The position numbers and the translations under genes were made by a program. This document shows positions 12,329 to 24,583 of a stretch of DNA of 64,000 nt, in pieces. Origin of the DNA: Cerioporus squamosus (Eukaryota; Basidiomycota; Agaricomycetes; Polyporales; Polyporaceae). The notes below the pieces were generated by a model that had not been told where the DNA came from, ran no database searches, and worked only from the letters and a program-made list of their open reading frames with translations. Where the stretch lies: NCBI GenBank assembly GCA_022592435.1, contig JABYQS010000141.1:1-64000 (forward strand), given 5' to 3'. Position 1 is the stretch's first letter. Every line of letters starts with the position of its first letter.

Positions 12329-13601
12329 CTATTGGTACGTGTCAGGACCGTCCATCTGCATCCCTTCTGACCCTTCACGTTGGGTTGGAGAGCGAGGGGA
12401 ATACATCGCGCTGAACCCCGTCAGATTCGGAAACTCAATGGCCCCAATGCGGCTTGAACCTTGTTCCATCGTGGGGTCGTATGGCGGGTACGGCGTGGGT
12501 GGCGAGCGATATAGGGGCCGTGACGGCTGCGGGGTGTACACTGAGCCTCCCAAGATGGGCTCGGTTCGCATCCCGCTCGAAGATCCGCCCATTGGAGAAC
12601 CGTAAGGTGCGTAACCCATGCCAGGCTCTGGCGGATCGGCGTACGGAAGGACAGGGATATGTGGCGGAGCGGTCATTATTCCCGGATGAACCGTGCTCCA
12701 AACCGGGGGCGGGGCATCATATCCAGGAGCAGGAGGAGCGCGGGGCGTGCCTGTCATCCAGCTTGGTGCCCCTTGGTATGGGGCAATGTGAGGCTGAGGA
12801 AATTTGGGATGCGGAGTGGTCATAGGATTGCCTCGTGAGCTCGCGCCATCATGGTACGAACCCTCGCCACGGGGGGACATGGCGGGCGCATCACTGAGCG
12901 ACATCGTCTGCGTCGGGAGGGGCGGAGCTGCTCTCAGATCCCCGAAGGGAAGCGCGGATGTCTCTAAATGATCCTGAGACCACCCAAGAGGTGGGGCTGG
13001 CTGGGGTCTGTAGCTGTCGACCGTCAACTCGAATTTGTGAAATGAAAACGAGTCTAGTAGGGGGATACCTCGGACGTGTTTGCGCAGTCCCTCCCGCAAC
13101 CTCTCCAGCTCTTCCGTAGAGAAGTAATCGGACGTGAGACGTCCACGCTGCTCGCCGGGATGGAGGTCCTGATCCGCGACCATGAGAGCGGCGGCGAACA
13201 AACTAAGCTGCGTTGCATCTCCTGGTTCGAAAACCTGTTCATCAAAAGTCCAATCCCTGGGGTATCCTACAGCCCAGCGGACCACATGAAGCGCATAGTA
13301 GATCATCAACTCTGGATCCCTGACGTTCAGCTGTTTAATGGAAGTTTTGACGAAGTCTGCAAGTCCATTATGCTCCCGTATTCCATGGCGCCAGTGACTC
13401 ATGTACTTGCAGACCACCTCGGATAATTGGTCGCCCCATGAGTCTGTGCTATCCAGGCTCTGTGAATCGACAAAGTATATCAGTAACACAAGAAACGTGA
13501 CGTCCAATGTTCCGTCATCTCACCGTATGCGGAGGATGCGGCGGTTGGCTCATCGCTCGAGGTCGCGGTTCATGTCGATCCGGGTACATCGGGTGAGACA
13601 T
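12329..13601 (-). CDS. uncharacterised protein with proline-rich C-terminal half
   Basis: Exon 1 (13524-13601) starts at ATG 13601 and encodes a short Pro/His/Arg-rich leader of 26 residues. A 64-nt GT..AG intron leads to exon 2 (12329-13459), which ends with TAG. The joined frame is intact at 402 residues. Residues about 27-185 form an ordered, helix-rich domain (segments SEVVCKYMSHW, FVKTSIKQLN, MIYYALHVVRWAVG, LSLFAAALMVADQDL). Residues about 190-402 are low-complexity Pro/Gly/Ser/Tyr-rich sequence resembling a disordered interaction or condensate tail. No catalytic motif or membrane segment is evident. I do not recognise the family. The N-terminal helical domain could be cyclin-like, but this is only a guess from the helix pattern. 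Confidence 0.75.
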
Positions 13602-14655
13602 CCCTGTCAGGATTAGGGAGAGGTGGTATCGAAAGCGATATGTAGAATCTGGGGGTTCTTCTTTGTCGCAGGGAGGACAGATCAGGGTAGAACACGAAGG
13701 TACGCCATACCTTGAGTCACCTACGCAGATTTAAATACGAAGCTTAAGGCGCCTGTCCGCGTCCTGCGAGACCGCCAAGTGAACAGCACCTACTTACGCC
13801 TCACACCGTCCGTGGCGCTCGGGGGGCGCAACCACCACCTCGAGAGACGCATCGACTACGACTGTGGCGTGCCCCAAAATATGTGATCCTCGCGGACTCG
13901 TCCAATATTCAGGATCCCCGCCGCCTCATAGCGTTCCTTGCAGCGTGAGGTCCATTGCCCCTGCACTTTTGTCCGTGACTTTCTTGACGACGACGGCGTC
14001 CCGGGAGACTCCGATGAACCCGGTCTGCTCGCCACACCGTGCGTGTCATTGTACGCACTTTGTACGCACCGGCAGTCATGCTCACGAGCGAGTATTCGAC
14101 CGCATAGCAAGGCCTTGAGCGGAGATGGACCGAATTTGTGACTGAGATCAACCCGGAGTTGCCCACTACGATATGATCTGTCTGAAAGCGGGGCTAGTAC
14201 CGGCCAGTGGTTGGATGGTTAGTACTTCAGTGGCGAGAGCCTCGTGTCAGCAGGCGCGTAGTCACATACATACCGCCGTGAGAACAGTAGAGAGATAGCT
14301 GCCGGAGTACGACTACAACAGGGACTAGTACGCCGAATTCTGATTGTCTATGTGCGTTGAGCTTTTGCTGTCTTGAAGTCAGCGGACTGGTTTGGCCACC
14401 GAGACTCACCAACCCGCACGACTGAGACTTGCTTGGAACCGCAGCACCGAGACTCGGATGAGAATAAGGGTAGCCAATGAATAAACCCTCTGATACACGT
14501 ATATACAACCAAGGAGACGATGATGAAACCCTCGCGCACGCTCCAATAACCTGTAAGCAATAGATACGACTCCGAAGCGAAGCCGAGCGACCCCCTTTTC
14601 ACTGGAGCCACCGCGACCAAGTTCGCTCTATATTCTCGAGAAAGGAACGACTCGC
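13602..14655. other. intergenic region with short hydrophobic frames
   Basis: Minus-strand fragments encode hydrophobic stretches (LVPVVVVLRQLSLYC near 14330-14270; FIIVSLVVYTCIRGFIHW near 14530-14460) that suggest a decayed membrane-protein gene. A frame at 14110-13856 ends KERYEAAGILNIG...WGTPQS. No intact gene model can be built. Confidence 0.35.
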
Positions 14656-16371
<1,716 letters not shown>

Positions 16372-16479
16372 GGCTAGCGGCTAGAAGGGGCTAGAGACTC
16401 CAGGAGGCGGGTCGAGGAGCGACTGCTAGGATACTCGGAGGTCGAGTACTGGCTCATCCCCTACACCCCTCGCCAAGCT

Positions 16480-16486
16480 TTTATAC
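16480..16486 (-). promoter_or_regulatory. TATA box of the manganese peroxidase gene
   Basis: On the minus strand the sequence reads GGTATAAAAGC, about 110 bp upstream of the peroxidase ATG at 16371. This is a normal distance for fungal TATA promoters once the 5' leader is included. No other core element was established. Confidence 0.6.
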
Positions 16487-19100
16487 CTCGTCGAGACCAC
16501 ATACGCATTCCTTTCCTGGACGAAGGCCATCGCGGGTTCTGCGATCTTTCTCGAGTGTCGTAAGCACCCGACACGAGCCCGTGGAACCGTGCACAATGGC
16601 GGCGGCCACGCGCGGGCCCGCGAATGAATTTCGGGATATTCGCGACCCGCATACCGAGCGCGACGAGGGAATGGGTCCCGTAAAATCGTCGCAGGGAGCG
16701 TCAGCGCGACGGAAAATGCGCACAGCAAACCACGCTGCCGAGTTGGGGGGCGCGCGGGGCGTGTGCCCACATCCAGAACCGCGGACGCGGTAGAGTGCTC
16801 TCGGGGCCGTGTATGGATATGGGGTCCGGGTCGACCCATTGGAACACGCGTGTCGAGATGGGAGGGATACAGGGTCGGTATTGCGGTCGCACGACGAGAT
16901 TGGCTGACGCTTATTTGGGTGCGGGAAGTATGGGAAACCGGAACGGGTCAACCCAAGGGAGGATGAGGCACACTTCTCGTAGCAGAGGAGAGGCGTACCG
17001 ACAGCGCTGATCCATGCACCAGGGTACCGCCTTTATACGCGTTCGCTAGATGGAAGAAGGTGCTGCGGACGAGGCTAGCTCTGGAGGACGAAGAGTGGCC
17101 AAGGTGGTTCGAGCTGATTCCGCAGTCCATGTCGCTAGCTAGCGTAGGAGAGTACAACGCCAAGAGCATAACCGCATTCCAGATACGCGTATCTCTCTCG
17201 GTGCCCGCTGGTCTGTGGGACGACGGAGTAGCTGTCAGAACGGCCAGCAGATGGAAGCCTGAGAGCTGAGGAAACAACACCTTGGGATGGGCTCGATGTA
17301 CCGACAGAGAGGGAGATGTGAGCCTTCATCAAGGTGCCTGAGCATCGACAGAGACCGTCGACGGCTCCCACCACAGGACTGACCATGGCAATGCGTACAC
17401 TTCCGTGTCGGAATGCCGATTGCTACACGCGAGCTGGACCTTGTGTTGTGGCCAGAGAGTTCGGTCTACGTCGTAGGACTGTACGAGCTCGAGGCAACCG
17501 CCGAACCATCTCTTGGGTATATTCAGGCACCCTTGGTGCTGGGCTGGAACGCGGATGGGAAAGCAGATCAGAGACACACACAAAGAGTCTCGGCATGTGA
17601 ACGAAAACGCGCTCACCTTACCCATGGCAAACTATCGTATTCACTCACACCAGACGTGCGTAACCATCTCCCGAATCCAAGGCCCAGTGTGGGCAGCAGG
17701 AGGCTGTATCGGGCAGCTGCCAAGACTCGACGCAGTACGTCCGTGTTGTGCCCGTCCGGAACGGTCAACAGTTGGTGAACAACGTACGAGTGTCCAAGGT
17801 TACTGAGCCCGTATCCTGCTTGATAAGAACCATGACTGGAGGTGCTCGAGAGATCGTATGGAAGATCCAGACAGAGAAGAGTGGTCGTCAGTAAGGTACA
17901 CCGACGAACCCAACGATCCGTGGGAGTATGACAGCGTGCTCGTCCGGGATCCTCGAGGCTCGGTGTGAGCCGGCCTTCACGACTGCGAATGCGTGGCGTT
18001 GGAATGCCTCCGCGGCTTCTGAGTGTCCCAGCCAATCATTCCAATTCTATTGTGACCGCCAAGAACCCACCAGTCAAAAAGGCCAGGCTGGACGGACGAC
18101 CAGAAGAAGCACCCGAAATAGGCGACGTGTGGGGAGCAACAGCATGGTGCTCTTGGGCTGACCAGTCGATCTGTCCATCATGACGCTGTCAGTGTCAAAT
18201 CGTTCAAATTGGGTGCAGCTGAATGTGCTCTACACGACTTTCCGTGCAGACAACGGTGAGAGCGGCGTACACGACCGCCGGGGACCTCTACGCCCGGAGT
18301 GTCTTGACGAGTGCTCTAGGTGTTCGAGTCTGGGGCGGGAGCGTCAGGTCCACCGTACCCTCAGTCGACTCCACAATCTTGAACGCAGGGATCGGAAGGA
18401 CTCGAACAGATACAATTAGGAAGGCTATGTCGCGCGAGACAGCCAAGCCGTGCCGAGCTGCCTCGTCAAGAGGACGGATCCGGACATAGGAAAGTATCAC
18501 GGTTGCGATGTTATTCCATAGCATGGGAAATAGCAACATCCAGGGCATGCCTGCGGCGACTCGGAACAAGTACCTTCAACCCTTCGAGTCCCTTCCGCAT
18601 CGCGCCTACTCAGCGGGTCCTGTCGCCTGGTCTCAAGGCGTGCGATCGAAGGGATGTCGCTCCTTTGACAGAGAGATCTCGTTTTGCCTCAGAGAGTGAC
18701 ATTAACCGCGATTGAATCCGCCACGTAACCGGGAGACTTCGAGGCACAGCGGGGAGTCGGGAGCCAAGACCGAAGACGGAACCAAGATACCAAGACTCAC
18801 GCAGAGACTCCAGCTTCACGCTACAGGTTTACGACCGTAAACTCGGACGACAACTCCCCTCGGTCCCGCATCTTCTCCCGCGCGCTGCGTACCCTCTGTT
18901 AAACCTTCGTACGCCCGAGTCGTCGAAGAAAGTTGATGCATATCGGTGAGGGAATTCAGCTTCAACGGTGTATGATGGTGGAGCTCCATGACATTGATGT
19001 CGTTTAGGCAGTGAGGTAGACCAGTACAGATAAACGCAGTAGGACCCGGTTAACCAAAGCCACATTCAGAGATCTAGAGAGAGGTGGAAGCAGTTCAGTA
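16487..19100. other. 2.6-kb stretch with no confident gene
   Basis: 16490-16950 is the upstream region of the peroxidase gene. Beyond it, minus-strand fragments such as LLFPMLWNNIATVILSYVRIR (18540-18480) and FLIVSVRVLPIPAFKI (18420-18370) are hydrophobic and may be remains of a membrane protein. None can be extended through introns into a recognisable gene. Confidence 0.35.
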
Positions 19101-19139
19101 CTAGATCATGATGCCTCCACCGCGTCGGCACTTGAGCTA

Positions 19140-19800
19140 TAGGCGTAGCGGCGCCTCGGAAATTCATTGAAATTAATTAAATTCATTCACGGCCGCAGGC
19201 CGTGCAGGCTCTCTATGGCTCCCCTCAATGAAAATTATTTCAGTGACACCTCGGGAACGTTAGACGCTATTATCTGCGTCTTTCTGAGGTACTTGGGAGG
19301 TTGACCGATTTTTCTTTCCAGCGCTAACACGCCGGGAATTGCACAACAGCGGTACAGGGCGCGCTCGCGCAGATTTGGTGCATTTTTGTGGGCTTCACCT
19401 GCGTAACAAACTTCTTCATAAGCTCTTATGCATGTATTTGTACAGTCTCAGGTGTGATTTATGGCACGATGCCATGCAGGAGAGGCTCGCAAGCCTGTAT
19501 GATGTGCTGAGCGCCTATCTATCAGCAGTGCGACCAGGAATTAATTGTTCCCCCTCCTGCCCAAAATCCCGTCCTACGCCAATACCCTCATTGTGTTGGT
19601 ACATACTCTGTCTACCCCTTGGCTCTTTTTTGAGCTCAAACACTGCAGAAACGAAGCGGGAATTCAAGTACGAACATCGGGTGGCTGATTGTTTACTTGA
19701 GTTACTTGCTACCAAATATAGTAAGTCAAATTCAAACTCAGTCAAGTCAGGTCTGCGCTACACCTATAGATCAACTGCCACCGCGTCCGCGTCGTGTTGC
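19140..19800. other. AT-rich island
   Basis: This block is clearly richer in A/T than its flanks (runs such as attgaaattaattaaattc) and contains a perfect hairpin CACGGCC-GCA-GGCCGTG near 19188-19204. A plus-strand frame at 19339-19872 is open for 177 codons but has no family signature. The change in composition suggests an inserted element such as a MITE or retroelement fragment, but I found no target-site duplication or terminal repeats. Confidence 0.4.
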
Positions 19801-20261
19801 TCAGGTCTCTCGAGACCTGCCCTGAAGCTGGCTTGTAACCGTGAGAGCAGGAGTGTTATCGGAAGTAAGTAGCCCGACTAAGCCGCGGTTCTAAGCTTGC
19901 GCCAAGTTGGTAAGCAATTGGTGTTGAGTCTAGTACTCGACTTTACTTACATCCTCGTCCTACATAGCACTAGGCCCCATCCTCGGCGCGCTCCTGCAGC
20001 TGGCTTTGACACGACTCTTCTCAAATCTCACCTGGAGACCCTTGCGCAGGGGTTGCGCAATGCTGGCAAGTACAAGTCGATAAAAAACACTGCGGCTATG
20101 AAGCAGCTGGTTCACGGAAAACACCGACAGAGAGATAGTGCATACGCAAGACTGGCACGGTTCAGACCGATAGGCTGTCTCGTAGCAGCCTCTGGACCTA
20201 ACGTTTCCAAGTTCAGGCAGCTGAAAACATCACGAAGCCAGATACAAACATATGACACGCC

Positions 20262-21794
20262 TCACGCCTTCTGCAACCATCCCTCTAGCGTGTTCTTCTG
20301 TCTCGGGCCCTCTCTTCCGCCTGTCTTCCTCTTCTTCGCCGGAGGGCCGCCCTCTTCCCGCTCTGCGTTCGCCATCACCTCCCAGAGCCGCTCGAACTGC
20401 TCCGTTTGAACGATCCCTCCGCTGGCCTTGTGATATCCGACATCGTCAGCAGCAGTTCTCTACGCATAAGTACAGACGTACCTCCTTGTGTCCTCGGGCA
20501 AAGTCATCGCCCATCGCTTCTCTCAGGCCAGGCACTCGCGACGCGTACTCCTTCAGTATCGCAATGATGTCCGTCGCGCCCTCTCCAGCCGCAGCCTTCC
20601 GACTCCTCGCGACCCGGCACGCGAAGTTGGTCATTCCCCCGCTGTACCCGTCGTTCGCGCACATCACCACCTCCAGCCGCGGGCCCTTGAGAGAGGATGC
20701 CCACCGCGTCGCTACGAGCTGTCCCCGAGGTGAGCGAGCATCCAGCTGCGAGGTTGCGGAAGTATACGTACAGGATGGATCTGCGCCCCGCTCGAGATGC
20801 GGATGAGCGCGACGCGACCGGTCGCCGGAGAACGTCGGAGGCTTTCGTGCGCAGCGATCCGTCTCGGACTTGACCTCGGCGCGTGCGTCGAAGAGCCTGC
20901 GGACGTCCTTGCCCGAGTCTGGGTTGACGATGTCCTTCGGTGTCGCGCTGTTGAGCAGAGCGCGCCAGGCGGTCTCGACGTCGTATGCTGCCGAACGACG
21001 TGCTGACAGGCGTCGACATGGATCAGCGCTAGCAAAGCAGAGAAGCTGAAGAAAGCCAGTCGAGGACTCACGAGCGTTCAAGAGACTGATTCCCTCTCCC
21101 AAGGTCTTCTTCGTCCACCGCTTCAAGCACTCGCGCACATCCGGAAACGGCGCCTCCCACTTGAAGCTCGTCCCGAGGTCCCCCATCGTCCCCATCGCGC
21201 ACAGCCAGTCCAGGCGCTCCCTGATCGTACGGTCCTGCTCCCCTCCTTCGAGCATCTCCGTGCACACCACGTACGCGAGCGTGCTCGCGGTCGCCACGGG
21301 CGGGCACTGCGCCGCCGAACACACAACAGCGCCCTCCGGGAACTCCGTGCTCCAGTGGTGGTCTACGATCAGCGTCCGCGCCGCGGGGTCGTCGACGAGC
21401 GATGGTCCGCCGCGGCTGCCTTGGTCTGTCGCGACGACGTACCGCGCGCCATATCGCGCTATCCGCTCGCGCTCGGGCGCGGCGTGGATGTTCGAGCCTT
21501 TGGCGGGGAAGTGCACGGAGATGAGCGATGGCGAGAGGCCGAGGTGGGTCAGGGTGAGGTAGGTGATGAGGCCGCTGCAGAGGCCGTCGGTGTCCTTGTC
21601 TGGGAGGAGGAGGGTCGGGGCTGAGGACACGGCGCTGCAACATGCGCAGTCAGTCAGTCGGTCTTCAAGCGACTAGGGAGGCCAACGTACCACTCCCGGA
21701 TGAATGCACGCGCCGCCGAGAGTTGTGCGGCTGGCGCGGGCCAGTCCTTGGCGCGTTGTGCAGGTGAGGGGGACGACGAATCGGTGTCCGACAT
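20262..21794 (-). CDS. DHH-family phosphoesterase
   Basis: The predicted enzyme hydrolyses phosphodiester bonds with a Mn-dependent DHH active site (RecJ/exopolyphosphatase superfamily); its substrate is unknown. The start is ATG 21794. The five exons are 21691-21794, 21072-21634, 20772-21002, 20482-20718 and 20262-20426, all with GT..AG introns. Near the N-terminus LLLPDKDTDGLCSG supplies the first metal-binding Asp cluster, and LIVDHHWSTEFPEG is the DHH motif. The C-terminal substrate domain shows VALIRISSGAQIHP, GGMTNFACRVA and GDDFARGHKEASGG. The C-terminus is lysine-rich (PPAKKRKTGG), like a nuclear localisation signal. The exons total 1300 nt, one more than a multiple of three: a GGCGACCGGTCGC near 20818 has one extra C relative to the expected G-D-G-R. 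This is either a true frameshift or a sequence error; without it the protein would have 432 residues. Confidence 0.88.
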
Positions 21795-22300
21795 CAGGCT
21801 TCGTCTGAACAAGTACGTCCTGGAATGACAGCAGGATGCAGGACACGGGTACGGCGCACGGCTTCTCGAGACTCGAGTACGAGGGAAAGAAAGCATGAGC
21901 CCGCTCCTCGCGATTCTGCCCGCCGCTCGGTTGGAGTGCCAGTGTCAGCCGCGGATGAAGGGCGGGTTCGCAGGGGCTTCCCGGATTGGCCTTGACGTGC
22001 TCGGCGAGGAATCGCACAGTCTCGCGAATCCTCATGCTGCTGCGAGACAACATGCAGGTCCCAACCATGCCAGCCTTGCATGTGTCCTGGCAGTGTTTTT
22101 CGTGATCCTGCTGCCCATAGCGTCAGTTTTGATCCAGTCCGCTCACGGAGCGTTCTCCTCGTATGATATGTGTTGTATCTGTGGAGTCCTCCTCACTGAG
22201 TACCTAGTGTGCCTCCTCGAGCTCGCCCTCGACGGCCTAGTAAGTACTGTAGCGTTGTACAGTAGTAGACTGCACGACATCAGCACAGAGCTCGTCGGCA
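21795..22300. other. intergenic, nothing recognised
   Basis: Upstream region of the DHH gene and downstream of the F-box gene ending at 22301. A few short frames are present but none is convincing. Confidence 0.45.
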
Positions 22301-24187
22301 TCAAGCTTCACAGTCAGTGACCGCCAACCACCCTTCCGACTCGTCCCTACCATACGGCCCAAGATATTCCGGCTTCGCACTCTCGTACAAGGTCCAGTAC
22401 GTCTCCGCGTCCTCGACCATCCACCGCTTCGGCCGGTCCACCGGACGAGGCACCGGCGTGTCAACCTCGCGCACTTCGAGCTCCTCCGCTTGGGGAGCGA
22501 ATTCTGCCCGCACATAGTCCGTCCAGGCAGCTCTCGCGACAGGGTCCCGCGCTTGGTCGTGTAATCGCACAATGATGCGACGCAGGGGAAGATGAGAACC
22601 CATGCGAGCTCGAACGCGGAGCATTTCCGCGACTGCGCTGAGGACGGGCCGTTCGTTGTTGAACGATTGTTGGACACTGTGAAGGACGACAGGGCGGGCA
22701 GAAGCCGAACGACTCCTATCTCGTGGAGGATACGCTGGGCCCGCTGAAACGTAGCAGTGTCTGACCCGAGGTATAGTTCGAGGTCGGACACTCGGTTGAG
22801 GCGTTCGAGAAGTGGAGCGAAGTCGGTGTACCATTCATTGATAGACAGTCTCAAGCAGGTGACGGAAGAGAGGGGAAGTAGGTCGTGGAGGCGAGACATG
22901 ATGCGGGTCCAACCGCCATCCCTCCACTGCAACAGGTAGTCCCGCGAGGCCGACTTCGCTACGATTTGCAGCTCTGACGCATTTGAGCAGATCTCGAGGC
23001 TCCTGATCGGAGAGGAAGGATCTAGAGGAGGGGCCGGTGGCTCACTCGCGCTGGGCCCGGCATTCAGCAGAGCGACCGGAGTTGCTGCGGGGATGAGGAG
23101 TCGTGCAAAGAAAGGGAGGATGGAGTTCCAACCAGTTCTATCAAATACCAGGGACCGTAGGTGGCCCAACGGCACTGTGGTACCATCGATTCCACTGTTA
23201 CAGAGGTTAATGACATGAAGGAACTCCAGGCGAGGTGCGTTGGCCAACAGGGTGAGAAACCCAGTCGACGAGGTGCTGTCGATAACCGGGTTGCACGAAA
23301 GTAACAGGTGCGTCAAATGGTTGAACGTGTTGTTCAGGAACCAGTTTGTTGGAAGCGCGAGGGCCAGGGCTTCCAACGAGGATTCTCGTTGGCTGAAGAG
23401 CTCAACCCACCGGACATCCATGCTGTACTGAGCAATGATCGGAAACTGGTTCAGAGAGCACATTAACGTCGCACAGCGCACGAATGGAGCATAGATACGC
23501 AAGGCGGATAAATCGACGCCAACCTGCCACTCCTCCTGACCCTTGATTGCCAGGTCGAGACGGCGAAGACGTGGCCCGATGGATCACAGGCTCTCTTGCA
23601 AGTGTGGGGCACGAGTGGCGAGCGATACAGACAGAGGGAGTGACAGCGACCGTTCCACATACGCACCGAACTGGTCAGAGCCCGGGGATGCGCTGATGTA
23701 GGTCCAGAGGTCGGCTGTCTGGAGTGCGACGGCACGCCGTCTCCTGCAGACGTGAGTGATGGCCATGACCCCACTGCTCAGCAGACGAGCACGGCTATAC
23801 ACGCCGTTTTCTTCGTCTTCAAGGAAGTTGAATATGTCTTTGTGTCGATGCGGGATGTAGGTGACCATGGCGAAAACGAGAGAGAGGAGTTCCGGAGGCA
23901 GGCGGTAAACAGGAGCGAAAGTGTTAAGGTGCTCCCGCAAAGCAGAGAGACGGCCCGCAACGCTATGTATACTCTTCCGTACCTGGCAACACTTATTCCG
24001 AGCGGCCTACACTCGCGGGAGGAGTCGAACACGTACAGATTCGAGGCTGCGTGGATAGACCGCGTTCAGTGCATATAACCATGATTGGGCCCAAGTCCTC
24101 GACATACCTCATCAGACTGACCGTCTTACGATACTCGGCCAGGTCGTCTTGTGCAATAACGCTTTCGGGATCATGGCTTCCGTGCAT
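22301..24187 (-). pseudogene. F-box protein gene with an in-frame stop and a frameshift
   Basis: The start is ATG 24187 (MHGSHDPESVIAQDDL...). After one or two short introns the F-box follows, in the form typical of Agaricomycetes: a helix with ALREHLNTFAPVYRLPPEL, then VMAITHVCRRRRAVALQTADLW. LRR-like segments follow for about 350 residues (SLEALALALPTNWF, LTHLLLSCNPVID, VTCLRLSINEW) and the ending is WLAVTDCEA with the stop at 22301. Two lesions interrupt this otherwise continuous protein: a TGA at 23584-23586 where TGG (Trp) is expected (...LQESL-stop-SIGPRLRRLDL), and a one-base frame change near 22675 between LPALSSFTV and QQSFNNERPVL. It may be a genuine pseudogene or carry sequencing errors. 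The intact form would be an SCF substrate adaptor. Confidence 0.7.
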
Positions 24188-24583
24188 GATGGTGGATGGG
24201 AGGAAGGACGATTCTTGACAAGCGCTAATGCTTCGAGTACCTTAGTGTAATGATATTCATTATACTGTCGTACTTATGCTCCCCTATGACGGTTTACTGA
24301 TACTACTTATGCACGATGCTTTACTTGCTTGCGCCAGGTTCAGAGAAGTTCAGACGATGCGCGATGTTCGACAGCGAACCAGATCGATATAGCTGTTGCC
24401 TGCGCTGTGAGAACACGGCAACCACAACAATCAGACCCGGTCATACCTGTACAGAGCAATCGACAGCAACGACAAACCGTGCACACTACAAAGACCAGTA
24501 ACTATATATCTACGCAACTTCCCCTCCCGACTCGAGGCATATCGGTACATCCGAGTCGCCATCATCCGCAGAGACCTAACAGC
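24188..24583. other. intergenic, nothing recognised
   Basis: A 396-bp spacer between the PARP gene 3' end and the F-box gene 5' end. It is AT-richer near 24240-24310. No gene or structural signal was identified. Confidence 0.45.
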
